A stretch of 64,000 nucleotides of DNA, taken from contig NZ_CP010803.1 of NCBI RefSeq assembly GCF_000960975.1, forward strand, positions 4,371,818-4,435,817. Direction: 5' to 3'. How positions within the stretch are numbered: position 1 is the stretch's first letter; each line of letters opens with the position of its first letter. Positions 1-8,695 of this stretch are shown here, in pieces. Source of the stretch: Martelella endophytica. Its GTDB lineage: Bacteria; Pseudomonadota; Alphaproteobacteria; Rhizobiales; Rhizobiaceae. The notes beneath the pieces were generated by a model that was not told where the DNA came from, did no database searches, and worked only from the letters and a program-made list of their open reading frames with translations. A program made the position numbers and the translations under genes.

Positions 1-1
1 G

Positions 2-418
2 ATAACGCCCGATCCCGGCCCGCGCGGCGATGACTGGGTGGACGTGCGCTCCAGCCACCTTCGCAATGTCATCGACCCGATCTCGGCGCTGCTGTTGCCG
101 CCCTCGCCCAATCCCTGCCAGGGATCGATCGCGATCTTTGACGGCGAGACGCGGTTGAACCTCGAACTTGCTTCCGCCGGCAGCCGGCCGTTTTCGACCA
201 AGGGCTTTTCCGGCCGTGCCGTCGGCTGCGCCATCCGCTTCAAGCCGATCGCCGGCTACGAGCGCAAGGATGACGACATCGAATACCTCGCCAACAGCCG
301 CGAGCTGGTGGTCTGGTTCGCGTTGAACGACGAGCTCAACATCTACGCACCGGTCATGGCCAAGATCCCGCTGAAGATCGGCCAGCTGACGATCTACGCC
401 TCGCAGTTCGGCGTCTGA
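2..418 (+). CDS. DUF3108 domain protein, C-terminal part
   Basis: The reading frame is already open at the first bases of the window, so this is the 3' end of a longer gene whose start lies outside. The visible 138 or so residues resemble the C-terminal part of DUF3108 proteins, which are periplasmic or outer-surface proteins of unknown function in proteobacteria. The end of the protein has alternating hydrophobic residues (for example IPLKIGQLTIYASQF), as expected of a beta-rich fold. A GTG at 38 could be mistaken for a start, but there is no ribosome-binding site and the frame continues upstream. It ends 4 bases before the next gene, so the two are probably co-transcribed. Function is unknown. 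Confidence 0.7.
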   Translation: MTPDPGPRGDDWVDVRSSHLRNVIDPISALLLPPSPNPCQGSIAIFDGETRLNLELASAGSRPFSTKGFSGRAVGCAIRFKPIAGYERKDDDIEYLANSRELVVWFALNDELNIYAPVMAKIPLKIGQLTIYASQFGV

Positions 419-422
419 CCAG

Positions 423-1307
423 GTGGCCGAGACGTCCCATCTGCGCGCGACGCTGATCGGCTTCACGGCCGTCATCATGTGGTCGTTCCTGGCGCTGTTC
501 ACCGCGGCTTCCGGCAAGGTGCCGCCGTTCCAGCTTTCCGCCATCGCCTTTGCGATCGCCAGCATTCCCGGCATTGCGGTTCTCGCCGCAAGGCCGGCGC
601 GCCGCGCCGCCCTGCGCCAGCCCGCAAAGGTTTGGGTTGCCGGTATCGGCGGACTGTTCGGCTATCACTTCCTCTATTTCACCGCGCTGCGGAACGCGCC
701 CGCCGTCGATGCCGGGCTGATCGCCTATCTCTGGCCGCTGCTGATCGTGGTCGGTTCGGCGCTGCTGCCGGGCGAGCGGCTGAAGTGGCACCATATTGCC
801 GGCGCGGTTGCGGGCTTTGCCGGCACGGCGCTGCTGGTGACACGCGGCGGCGGCCTGACGCTCTCCGGCGCCTACACGCTCGGCTACATCTGCGCCTTTC
901 TCTGCGCCTTCACCTGGTCCGGCTATTCGCTGATCTCGCGCTCCTTCGCCAAGGTCTCGACCGATGTCGTCACCGGTTTCTGCCTCGCGACCGCGGTGCT
1001 CTCGCTGGTCTGCCACGTGCTACTGGAAACGACGGTGTGGCCGGCAAGTGCCGGCGAATGGCTCGCCGTCATCGGTCTCGGCCTGTTTCCCGTCGGCCTC
1101 GCCTTCTATGCCTGGGATTTCGGGGTGAAGCGCGGCAACATCCAGGTCTTGGGCGCTGCGAGCTATGCCGCACCGCTGCTGTCGACCATCATCCTCATCT
1201 TGTTTCGATTCGGCGAGCCCGGCTGGCGCGTCGTCGTCGCCTGCCTGCTGATCACCGGTGGCGCCGTTCTCGCCGCCCGCGAAATGATTCTGGGAAAGAA
1301 ATCCTAG
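423..1307 (+). CDS. DMT-superfamily (EamA) transporter
   Basis: This 294-residue inner-membrane protein has the length and layout of EamA exporters: about ten hydrophobic helices in two repeated halves, each starting near a Trp-rich segment (IMWSFLALF near residue 20; FTWSGYSLISRSF near residue 165). It resembles the YddG-like branch annotated as aromatic amino-acid exporters, but the substrate cannot be read from the sequence. It starts with GTG 4 bases after the preceding stop codon, so it probably shares that gene's transcript. The downstream gene is convergent and their ends overlap by 4 bases. Confidence 0.85.
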   Translation: MAETSHLRATLIGFTAVIMWSFLALFTAASGKVPPFQLSAIAFAIASIPGIAVLAARPARRAALRQPAKVWVAGIGGLFGYHFLYFTALRNAPAVDAGLIAYLWPLLIVVGSALLPGERLKWHHIAGAVAGFAGTALLVTRGGGLTLSGAYTLGYICAFLCAFTWSGYSLISRSFAKVSTDVVTGFCLATAVLSLVCHVLLETTVWPASAGEWLAVIGLGLFPVGLAFYAWDFGVKRGNIQVLGAASYAAPLLSTIILILFRFGEPGWRVVVACLLITGGAVLAAREMILGKKS

Positions 1308-1729
1308 GCTTTCGGCGTCCAGTCCGGCGGCGCCAGTTCGAAATCGTCGAAGGCGAAGCCCGGCGCGACGGTGCAGCCGACCAGCGTGAAGTCTCCGGTC
1401 GTTTCCGCCGCCTGCCACACACCGCGAGGCACCACGGCCTGCGGCCGAGCGCCTGTGGCCAGATCCGGCCCGAGCGTCATGCTCTCGGTCGCGGCACCAT
1501 CAGCGGAGAGATGCAGGATCAACGGCGCGCCGGCATAGTAGTGCCAGACCTCGACCGCCGTGTGCAGGCGATGCCAGTGCGAGCGCTCGCCGGCCTTCAG
1601 CAGGAAGTAGATGAGGCTCGAAACCCCACGCTCCGTGCCATCGGAAAGATCGCGATAGGTTTCCGCGAACCAACCGCCTTCAGGGTGGCCCTGAAGGCCA
1701 AGCTTTGCGATGATTTCGTCGGCAGTCAT
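1304..1729 (-). CDS. Cupin (DUF985 family) protein
   Basis: A 141-residue protein of the DUF985/cupin_5 family. It has the family N-terminus (LGLQGHPEGGWFAETYR) and a double-stranded beta-helix with cupin-type histidines (SHWHRLHTAVEVWHYY). The open frame extends upstream, but the start at 1729 is preferred because it overlaps the stop codon of the upstream gloB (ATGA overlap), which is typical of translational coupling, and because the family begins there. Members are small metal-binding cupins, mostly without an assigned reaction. The gene probably forms an operon with gloB. Any link to glyoxalase chemistry is inferred only from position. Confidence 0.85.
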   Translation of the reverse strand: MTADEIIAKLGLQGHPEGGWFAETYRDLSDGTERGVSSLIYFLLKAGERSHWHRLHTAVEVWHYYAGAPLILHLSADGAATESMTLGPDLATGARPQAVVPRGVWQAAETTGDFTLVGCTVAPGFAFDDFELAPPDWTPKA

Positions 1730-2499
1730 CAGAAATTGTCTTTCCGAACCCGCACTTCGGCGAACACCTCGGCGTCCGTGGCGCCCTCCATGCCGATGGC
1801 CTTGCGCAAGCCCGAATCCGTGACGCGCAGGAAGGGGTTGGTCTTCTTCTCGAGGCCGATCGTGGTCGGGATCGTGAAGTCGCCGGCCTCGCGCAGCTCG
1901 GCAACCGCCTCGGCGCGCTCCTTCAGCACCTGATTCTCCGGATCGACGGTCAAGGCGAACCTGGCGTTGGCGAGCGTATATTCGTGGCCGAAATAGACCT
2001 CGGTGTCGTCCGGCAGCGCCATCAGCTTCTGGAGCGACGGCCACATGTCGGAAGCGGGGCGCTCGAACAGCCGGCCGCAACCCATCGCAAACAAGGTGTC
2101 TGCGGAAAACAGCAGCTTTTCCGAAGGGATCGAATAGCAGACATGGCCGGCGGTGTGGCCCGGCGTCCAGATCACATCGACCTTTCGGCCGGAAAATTCG
2201 AGCTCATCGCCCTCCGCGACGGCAAGATCGAGTCCAGGAATCACCACGGCTTCCTCCACCGGGCCGACGATGCGGCAGTCGTAGCGTTCCTTCAGCGTCA
2301 GGTTACCGTCGACATGGTCCTTGTGGTGGTGAGTGGTGAAGAGGTCGGTGATGGTCCAGCCGCGCTTGTCGGCCTCCGCAATCACCTTGTCGCCGTCGGG
2401 GGCGTCGATGCTCAGCGTCGCGCCGGTTTCGGGATCGTGAACCAGCACACCGTAATTGTCGGAACGGCACATGAAGACGGCGATTTCCAGTGAAGTCAT
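1729..2499 (-). CDS. gloB: Hydroxyacylglutathione hydrolase (glyoxalase II)
   Basis: This enzyme hydrolyses S-D-lactoylglutathione to D-lactate and glutathione, the second step of methylglyoxal detoxification in the cytoplasm. The 256-residue protein has the metallo-beta-lactamase metal motif THHHKDH at residues 56-62, PGHTAGH at 113-119, the bridging Asp in FSADTLF near 134, and the [11 protein letters not shown] segment of the glyoxalase II C-terminal domain. The start at 2499 (MTSLEI) is chosen over one nine codons upstream because an AGGAAAG ribosome-binding site sits just before it and homologues start there. It is the first gene of a two-gene operon with the cupin and is divergent from the methyltransferase. 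Confidence 0.93.
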   Translation of the reverse strand: MTSLEIAVFMCRSDNYGVLVHDPETGATLSIDAPDGDKVIAEADKRGWTITDLFTTHHHKDHVDGNLTLKERYDCRIVGPVEEAVVIPGLDLAVAEGDELEFSGRKVDVIWTPGHTAGHVCYSIPSEKLLFSADTLFAMGCGRLFERPASDMWPSLQKLMALPDDTEVYFGHEYTLANARFALTVDPENQVLKERAEAVAELREAGDFTIPTTIGLEKKTNPFLRVTDSGLRKAIGMEGATDAEVFAEVRVRKDNF

Positions 2500-2588
2500 G
2501 GGAAGCTTTCCTCGCGAAGGCTGCAAACTGAAACGAATGTAGTGCCTTGGGACTTGAAGTCCAACCGGAGCCGGGATTAACTCTGATC

Positions 2589-3335
2589 ATGAACGCCGAT
2601 ATCGTCGACCTCCGCGCCTTTTATCATTCCCGCCTCGGGCGGCTTGCCGCCCATTCGATCGCAATGGCGATCGCGCCGATCTGGTCGCGCATGCCGGAAG
2701 AGCGGCTGGTCGGGCTCGGCTACAGCCTGCCCTATCTCGACCGTTTCGCAGCCGACGCCGAGCGCGCCATGGCGCTGATGCCGGCCTCGCAGGGCGCGGT
2801 CAACTGGCCGGCGGGCGAGGCCTCGGCCACCGCACTGGTCGATGACTGCGACCTGCCGCTGCCGGATGCCTCGATCGACCGCGTGCTGCTCGTCCACGCT
2901 CTCGAATTCGCCGAAAGTCCGGCCGAGATGATGCGCGAACTCTGGCGCATCCTCGCCCCCGGCGGCCGGCTGATCATCGTTGCCCCCAATCGCCGCGGCG
3001 TCTGGGCGCGGCTGGAGCACACGCCCTTCGGCAATGGCCGTCCCTACTCGAAGGGCCAGATCATCCAGCTCCTGCGCGAGACCAACTTCACGCCCGGCGC
3101 CTTTGCCGAGGCGTTGTTCTTCCCGCCCTCGCGCAGCCGCGCTGTGCTGAAATTCCGTTCCAGTTTCGAGCGCTCGGGCCGCACGCTTTGGCCGGCCTTT
3201 TCCGGCGTCATCATTGTCGAGGCGCAGAAACGGCTCTATCAGGGCCTGCCGGTCGCCGCCCGCGCCCAGCGCAAGGTTCTGGTGCCGGCGCTTTCCCCGC
3301 AAGGCGTTCCGACGACGCGCACGCACCATCCCTGA
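2589..3335 (+). CDS. Class I SAM-dependent methyltransferase
   Basis: The 248-residue product has a methyltransferase_11-type core. The Asp-rich adenosine-binding edge is around [21 protein letters not shown], and the post-strand motif [18 protein letters not shown] is typical of the fourth and fifth strands. The N-terminal glycine-rich loop is poorly conserved, as is common in this rhizobial family found beside gloB. The start at 2589 avoids an N-terminal extension with no support. The methyl acceptor is unknown. It is transcribed divergently from gloB with about 90 bases between them. Confidence 0.82.
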   Translation: MNADIVDLRAFYHSRLGRLAAHSIAMAIAPIWSRMPEERLVGLGYSLPYLDRFAADAERAMALMPASQGAVNWPAGEASATALVDDCDLPLPDASIDRVLLVHALEFAESPAEMMRELWRILAPGGRLIIVAPNRRGVWARLEHTPFGNGRPYSKGQIIQLLRETNFTPGAFAEALFFPPSRSRAVLKFRSSFERSGRTLWPAFSGVIIVEAQKRLYQGLPVAARAQRKVLVPALSPQGVPTTRTHHP

Positions 3336-3415
3336 AGCGCGTTTGCGGCCTCGACAAGCGGGCCGTTGGTGATTATTGCTGTCCGCGTTTCAACACGCCT
3401 TTTCGAGGTTTTTCG

Positions 3416-4534
3416 ATGCGTAATTCGACGATGAAGCCCACTCCCCGTCCCGGTATCATGGATATTGCCGCCTATGTGCCCGGCAAGGATCATGTCGAAG
3501 GCGTGGCGAAGGTCTATAAGCTCTCGTCGAACGAGACGCCACTCGGGCCGAGCCCGAAGGCGATCGCCGCCATGCAGGAGATCGCGGGCCATCTCGAAAT
3601 CTATCCGGACGGCCAGGCGACGAAGCTGCGCGAAGCGATCGCCGGCCTCTACGGCCTCAACACGAAGAATATCGTCTGCGGCAACGGTTCCGACGAGCTG
3701 CTCGGTCTTCTCGCCCATATCTATCTCGGCGAGGGCGACGAGGCGATCATCACCGAGCACGGCTTCCTCGTGTACAAGATCCAGATCATGGCGAATGGCG
3801 GCATCCCGGTCACCGTCAAGGAGAAGGACGCGACCGTCGATGTCGACGCCATCCTCGCCGCCGTGACCGACAAGACACGCCTCGTCTTCATCGCCAATCC
3901 GGGCAACCCCACCGGTACCTACGTACCGTTCTCCGAGATCCGTCGCCTGCACGACAACCTGCCGCCGAACGTGCTGCTGGTTCTTGATGCCGCCTATGCC
4001 GAATATGTCCGCCGCAACGATTATGGTGCCGGCATCGAACTCGTCTCGGAAAGCGAGAACGTGGTGATGACCCGCACCTTCTCGAAGGTCTACGGGTTGG
4101 CCGCCCTGCGCGTCGGCTGGCTCTATGGCCCGAGCCACATCGTCTCGGCGATCGAGCGGGTGCGTGGGCCGTTCAACCTGAATGCCGCCGCGATTTCCGC
4201 CGCCGCCGCTGCCGTTTCCGACACCGGTTTTACGGAAAAGGCGATAGAGCACAACACCAAGTGGCTTGAGACGCTGACGCGCGAATTCGGGGCGCTCGGG
4301 CTGACGGTGACGCCTTCGGTGACAAACTTCCTACTCATCCACTTCCCCGATGAGGACGGGCTTCGCGCCCCCGATGCGGACCGATACCTTTCTTCGAAAG
4401 GCTATGTGCTGCGGGCCGTCGCGGGCTATGGCTTCCCCAATGCGCTGCGCATGACCGTCGGCACGGAAGAGGCCAATCTCGGTGTCATCGCCGCGTTGAA
4501 AAGCTTCCTGGCCGGCAAGGCGGATGCGGCATGA
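3416..4534 (+). CDS. hisC: Histidinol-phosphate aminotransferase
   Basis: A PLP enzyme of aminotransferase class I/II, 372 residues. It converts imidazole-acetol phosphate and glutamate to histidinol phosphate; enzymes of this group also accept aromatic 2-oxo acids. Visible landmarks are [10 protein letters not shown] (37-46), NPGNPTGT (161-168), the DAAYAEY segment (191-197) and the Schiff-base lysine in TRTFSK (Lys224). A second in-frame ATG lies 15 bases downstream and cannot be excluded as the start. The gene overlaps the next one (tyrC) by 4 bases. The hisC-tyrC pairing suggests this copy also works in tyrosine/phenylalanine transamination. hisD lies elsewhere in this window, so the histidine genes are dispersed. 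Confidence 0.9.
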   Translation: MRNSTMKPTPRPGIMDIAAYVPGKDHVEGVAKVYKLSSNETPLGPSPKAIAAMQEIAGHLEIYPDGQATKLREAIAGLYGLNTKNIVCGNGSDELLGLLAHIYLGEGDEAIITEHGFLVYKIQIMANGGIPVTVKEKDATVDVDAILAAVTDKTRLVFIANPGNPTGTYVPFSEIRRLHDNLPPNVLLVLDAAYAEYVRRNDYGAGIELVSESENVVMTRTFSKVYGLAALRVGWLYGPSHIVSAIERVRGPFNLNAAAISAAAAAVSDTGFTEKAIEHNTKWLETLTREFGALGLTVTPSVTNFLLIHFPDEDGLRAPDADRYLSSKGYVLRAVAGYGFPNALRMTVGTEEANLGVIAALKSFLAGKADAA

Positions 4535-5454
4535 AACCGTTCGAACGCGTCACCCTGATCGGCATCGGCCTCATCGGCTCGTCGCTTGCACGCGACATCC
4601 GCGCCCATGGACTGGCGAAGGAAATCGTCGTCTCCACCCGTTCCCCGGAAACGCTGCGGCGGGCTGAGGAACTGGGGCTTGGCGACCGCTACACGACGTC
4701 GGCGGCTGATGCCGCCCGCGGCGCCGACCTCGTGATCGTATCGGTTCCTGTCGGCGCCTCCGGCACTGTCGCCGAGCAGATCGCGCCGTCGCTGAAACAG
4801 GGCGCCATCCTCACCGATGTCGGCTCGACCAAGGCTTCCGTCATCGCCCAGATGACGCCGCATGTGCCGGAAGGCGTCCACTTCATCCCCGGCCATCCGA
4901 TCGCCGGTACCGAGCACTCCGGCCCGGATGCCGGTTTCGCGGGGCTGTTTGCGGGCCGCTGGTGCATCCTGACGCCGGCCGAAGGGGCCGACGAGCAGGC
5001 GATCGAAAGCCTCGCCAGCTTCTGGCGCACGCTCGGTTCGAAGGTCGACCGGATGACGCCGGAGCACCACGACAAGGTGCTTGCCATCGTCTCCCACCTG
5101 CCGCACATCATCGCCTACAACATTGTCGGCACGGCCGATGATCTGGAAACAGTGACCGAGTCGGAAGTCATCCAGTATTCGGCATCGGGCTTCCGCGACT
5201 TCACCCGCCTGGCCGCATCCGACCCGACCATGTGGCGCGACGTTTGCCTGCACAATCGCGATGCGATCCTGGAAATGCTGGCGCGGTTTTCGGAAGATCT
5301 CGCCTATCTGCAGCGCGCCATCCGCTGGGGCGAAGGCGACAAGCTTTTCGAACTCTTCGCCCGCACCCGCGCCGTCCGCCGCTCGATTATCGAGGCCGGC
5401 CAGGACGTCGAAGCCGCCGACTTCGGCCGCCACGGACTTTCCAAGAAGAACTGA
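4531..5454 (+). CDS. tyrC: Prephenate/arogenate dehydrogenase
   Basis: A 307-residue NAD(P)-dependent dehydrogenase of the TyrA family without a fused chorismate mutase or ACT domain; it oxidatively decarboxylates prephenate and/or arogenate in tyrosine synthesis. It shows the Rossmann motif GIGLIGSS at 11-18, DVGSTK at 96-101 and the substrate-site signature [11 protein letters not shown] at 121-131. The ATGA overlap with hisC indicates coupled translation, so the dehydrogenase product can be transaminated by the neighbouring enzyme. Prephenate versus arogenate specificity cannot be decided by eye. Confidence in the family is high. Confidence 0.9.
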   Translation: MKPFERVTLIGIGLIGSSLARDIRAHGLAKEIVVSTRSPETLRRAEELGLGDRYTTSAADAARGADLVIVSVPVGASGTVAEQIAPSLKQGAILTDVGSTKASVIAQMTPHVPEGVHFIPGHPIAGTEHSGPDAGFAGLFAGRWCILTPAEGADEQAIESLASFWRTLGSKVDRMTPEHHDKVLAIVSHLPHIIAYNIVGTADDLETVTESEVIQYSASGFRDFTRLAASDPTMWRDVCLHNRDAILEMLARFSEDLAYLQRAIRWGEGDKLFELFARTRAVRRSIIEAGQDVEAADFGRHGLSKKN

Positions 5455-5472
5455 TTTTCCAGATCCCGCTGC

Positions 5473-6468
5473 TCAGATCGGCGGGATCTGGCCAAGCGGG
5501 ATCAGCCCCATCGTCGCCCGCCCATGGGCCACCCTGACATCGAGCGAGAGCGTGCGCTGGCCCGAGGTGAACGCCTTGACCAGGCCTGTTACCGTTGCGA
5601 CCAGATCAGCCGCCTGCGGCAGCGCAAGCTGCAGCGCACCGGAGACCGCATCGATTCCCGTCAGTTCGAACGAGAAGCGGCCGTCGAGATAGCCGTCCTG
5701 ATCGAAGGAGAACGGACCGGATAGCGCCAGGTTGGAGTTGCTCTCGCCCACCACGACCACCGCCTGATTGAGGATACCGCTCTTGCCGCGCAGCATCTGG
5801 GGCCGGATACGCTTGCCGAGCAGCGGCCCTGCGTCATCGACGGTGGCGAGCAGGTTCAGGGATACCGGCTCCAGTGCCTCGCCGGCGTTCTGCGGCCGGA
5901 GAATGGCATTGCTGACGGAGAGCGCGACATCCAGGTCGCCATCAGTGTTGCGGGCGAGGCCCTGGGCCTTTTCCGTCGTCAGCGTCCCCTGCCTCCCGGT
6001 CGCATCGGAAAAGCGCAGCACCAGATCGGAAAGATCGTAGGTCACAAGTCGCGGTGCGCTGGAGCCATAGATCAGCTTACCGCCGAGATGACCGAATTCC
6101 GCGCGCAGGATGACCCCTTCGTCATTGGCAACCGTCGCCGGTCCCTCGATCGTGGCCAACACCGTCCAGGGCGAATAAACCGGCGCCTTGGCAAGCAAGC
6201 GCGGTGTATCGAAGGTCGTGTCCGTCCGGCGGTCGCGGATATGAACGCCATCGCAGGAAAAGCCGAAATCGGCGGGAAAGCCCTGATAGCCGACATCCTC
6301 GCAGGCGACCACGACGTCACGATCGCCCTGCCCTTCGAGCAGGGTGAAGATGCGCGACTTGACGGTGCGGGCAATGAAGAACCAGGCGAGGCCATAGAGA
6401 ATGGCGACGATGACGACCACGACAATGGTCCACTTGAGAAGTTTTCTCCCACGGGTTGACCTTGCCAT
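5473..6468 (-). CDS. DUF2125 membrane-anchored protein
   Basis: A 331-residue protein with one N-terminal membrane helix (about residues 12-33, rich in Val and Ile) followed by a large soluble, beta-rich, probably periplasmic domain typical of DUF2125. These proteins are common in Rhizobiales; their function is unknown. Two cysteines (in VACEDVGYQG and GFSCDGVHI) could form a disulfide outside the cytoplasm. The gene is convergent with tyrC, with only 18 bases between their ends, and divergent from the cyclotransferase gene. Confidence 0.85.
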   Translation of the reverse strand: MARSTRGRKLLKWTIVVVVIVAILYGLAWFFIARTVKSRIFTLLEGQGDRDVVVACEDVGYQGFPADFGFSCDGVHIRDRRTDTTFDTPRLLAKAPVYSPWTVLATIEGPATVANDEGVILRAEFGHLGGKLIYGSSAPRLVTYDLSDLVLRFSDATGRQGTLTTEKAQGLARNTDGDLDVALSVSNAILRPQNAGEALEPVSLNLLATVDDAGPLLGKRIRPQMLRGKSGILNQAVVVVGESNSNLALSGPFSFDQDGYLDGRFSFELTGIDAVSGALQLALPQAADLVATVTGLVKAFTSGQRTLSLDVRVAHGRATMGLIPLGQIPPI

Positions 6469-6520
6469 GCCGCTTCTCCACTTTCGATCATCAACGTGTA
6501 TTCGAGGCTTGGCATAGCAT

Positions 6521-7075
6521 ATGGACGAATTCTGGGTTTTTGGCTACGGCTCTTTGATGTGGAATCCGGGTTTTAAAAGCCACCGCCGCGTCCACGCCCG
6601 CCTCTCCGGCTATCATCGCAGCCTGTGCATCCGCTCCTTTGTCCACCGCGGCACAGCCGAGGCGCCGGGTCTCGTTCTCGGGCTCGATCGTGGCGGTTTC
6701 TGCGAGGGTCTGGCATTCGCCGTCAAGGGCAATGACGAGGACACCGTCATGGCCTATCTGCGTGAACGCGAGCTGGTGACCAATGTCTACCGCGAGCTGG
6801 TTCTGCCCGTCCGGCTGCCGAGCGGCGAGCATGTACCGGCCGTCTGCTATGTGGTGGACCGCGCGCACGCCCAATATGCAGGCGCCGTCGACGTCGAGAA
6901 GGCGGCCACCATCGTCAAGAACGCCCACGGTCAGGCAGGCCCCAATCGCGATTACGTGCTGAACACCGCCCGACACCTGCGCGAGATGGATATCGAGGAT
7001 GCCGCTCTGGAAGCGGTGGCGGCCCTGCTTACGAACGAGGACCCGCGCCCGGTCAAGCGCAATAGCGGCGCCTGA
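6521..7075 (+). CDS. ChaC-like gamma-glutamylcyclotransferase
   Basis: A 184-residue protein that probably acts on glutathione or another gamma-glutamyl compound, releasing 5-oxoproline in the cytoplasm. The substrate-binding signature FGYGSLMWNPGF occupies residues 7-18, and the glutamates of RERE (81-84) fall where the ChaC family places its catalytic acid. Length and the Y/W-rich segments fit ChaC-type enzymes better than the shorter GGCT family. It stands between two minus-strand genes and ends one base before the stop codon of plsC, so the two are convergent without a spacer. Confidence 0.85.
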   Translation: MDEFWVFGYGSLMWNPGFKSHRRVHARLSGYHRSLCIRSFVHRGTAEAPGLVLGLDRGGFCEGLAFAVKGNDEDTVMAYLRERELVTNVYRELVLPVRLPSGEHVPAVCYVVDRAHAQYAGAVDVEKAATIVKNAHGQAGPNRDYVLNTARHLREMDIEDAALEAVAALLTNEDPRPVKRNSGA

Positions 7076-7858
7076 TCAGCCCTTGAGGGCGGAAAGCCGT
7101 GCCTGCGTCTCCGCGGGTAGGACGAGATGTGGGTTCTCGGCCACGGTCTCGATCAGCAGCCGGTCGCTTTCGCGTTCCATCGTCTGGACCAGTTCATCGA
7201 AAAAGGCGCGCGGTTCCATGCCTGGCGCGATCGGCGGCAGGACACGCACCTTGAAATGCCCCCGCTGCCGGCGGAATTTGCCGCGCGGCCAGAAAAGCCC
7301 GGGATGCATCACGACCGGCACGACCGGAACCCCGAGATCGCGATAGAGGCGCTGGATACCGCGCTTGTAGTCTGCTGCGGCACCCGGCGGGCGGCGCGTA
7401 CCCTCCGGAAAGATGATGAGCTGGCGACCGGTCTCGACCTCTGCCTTCGTCGCCTGGATCGCTTCGGCCATGGCGCGGCCGGTGGCGGCCCGGTCGACGG
7501 CGATCTGCCGCTGCTTCTTCAGGTACCAGCCGAACAGCGGCATCTGGATCAGCTCGCGCTTCAGCATGAACACCGAATCCGGCACGGAGGGCAGGAGCAT
7601 GATCGTGTCCCAGGCAGACTGGTGTTTGGGGGCGATGATCGCCGCCCCCTGCGGCAGGTTCTCGAGACCTTCGATCTCGAAGGTTGCGCCCGCCCAGAGG
7701 CGCATCTGGCTATTGACGAAGCGGCCCCAGCCCTGAACGACGACACGATAGGCATTCTTGCGCGAGGCCAGGAAATAGTAGGGCGACATCACGATCATCA
7801 TCACCGCCGTTCCGAGATAGAAGGCGATGTTGAAGGCAACCGATCTCAATGCCGTCAT
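7076..7858 (-). CDS. plsC: 1-acyl-sn-glycerol-3-phosphate acyltransferase
   Basis: This membrane enzyme makes phosphatidic acid from lysophosphatidic acid. The 260-residue protein has an N-terminal membrane helix (about 6-28), the catalytic H(X4)D motif as HQSAWD (79-84) and the acceptor-binding motif FPEGTR (150-155). The open frame continues upstream, but the start at 7858 is preferred because it overlaps the stop of the upstream ydcF-type gene (ATGA). The pair is probably one operon, linking lipid synthesis with an envelope protein. Strain genomes often carry several paralogues, so the precise acyl donor is not known. Confidence 0.9.
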   Translation of the reverse strand: MTALRSVAFNIAFYLGTAVMMIVMSPYYFLASRKNAYRVVVQGWGRFVNSQMRLWAGATFEIEGLENLPQGAAIIAPKHQSAWDTIMLLPSVPDSVFMLKRELIQMPLFGWYLKKQRQIAVDRAATGRAMAEAIQATKAEVETGRQLIIFPEGTRRPPGAAADYKRGIQRLYRDLGVPVVPVVMHPGLFWPRGKFRRQRGHFKVRVLPPIAPGMEPRAFFDELVQTMERESDRLLIETVAENPHLVLPAETQARLSALKG

Positions 7859-8556
7859 ACGGCCCCTCCCTGCTGCTCGCCGCCGGCCGGCTCCAGGGCC
7901 TTCCATCCGGTGAGAGCGCGCACATGCGCGCCGATGAATTTCATATATTCAGCGCCCAGCAGCTTGGCATAGCGTCCGATGGCCACGAGGTTCCGGGGCT
8001 CCTCGCCAATCGGCACCGGATAGCCGACAAAGATGGTTCCCGGGTCGATGTGGCGCAACTCGAACAGGCTGCGCGGCAGATGATAGGCGCTGGTGACCAC
8101 CAATACCCGCCGATAGTCGTTTTCGGCAATCCATTTGCTGGTTTCCACGGCATTGCCGTAGGTATCAAGCGCCTCGTAGCCGATATCGACGCAGCATTCG
8201 AACAGCGCGACATCGCCATCGACGGTCTTGCGGATGCTTTCGGCGGTGGTCGAGGGATTGACGCCGGAAATCAGCAGCCGTTCGCCAGCACCTTCGGCGA
8301 GCAGGCTGAGCGCCGCCTCGATCCGCCGCGACCCGCCGGTCAGCACCACGATCGCATCGGTCTCGTAGATCGCCGGTGGCCGGGCGGTGAGCGCGTTGAT
8401 CGCAAACCAGACGAAGCCGCCACCGAAGAAGACGCCGGCAATGAGCAAGAGGGTGGCAAAGGCGCGCACAACAGCACCGCCCCAGGAGCGGCTGCGGCCG
8501 CGCCCGGAATCGTTGTTCGGGTCCCTTACGTTCGGGTTGCGCACCCGGTCCGCCAT
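7855..8556 (-). CDS. YdcF family (DUF218) membrane protein
   Basis: A 233-residue protein with a basic N-terminus, one membrane helix (about residues 30-53) and a DUF218 domain. Typical DUF218 segments are seen: DAIVVLTGGSRRIEAAL, LLISGVNP, and VVTSAYHLPRS, where the conserved Ser-Ala-Tyr-His stretch is the likely active-site region. The family includes SanA/ElyC-type envelope proteins, but the biochemical activity is not established. It overlaps plsC by 4 bases. A second DUF218 protein is encoded at 52280-53068, so the window carries two divergent members. Confidence 0.85.
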   Translation of the reverse strand: MADRVRNPNVRDPNNDSGRGRSRSWGGAVVRAFATLLLIAGVFFGGGFVWFAINALTARPPAIYETDAIVVLTGGSRRIEAALSLLAEGAGERLLISGVNPSTTAESIRKTVDGDVALFECCVDIGYEALDTYGNAVETSKWIAENDYRRVLVVTSAYHLPRSLFELRHIDPGTIFVGYPVPIGEEPRNLVAIGRYAKLLGAEYMKFIGAHVRALTGWKALEPAGGEQQGGAV

Positions 8557-8695
8557 GCCTTTCCGTCCTGTTGATGCCCGGTTCTGAACCGACCGGTTTC
8601 ACCTCTCCGCCTTCCGAATCATTCGCAAGGCCCGCTCTTAATACATGACAGGCAATCGAGATAAAATTCGGGCCGGATGTTTTGTCGGCAAATAC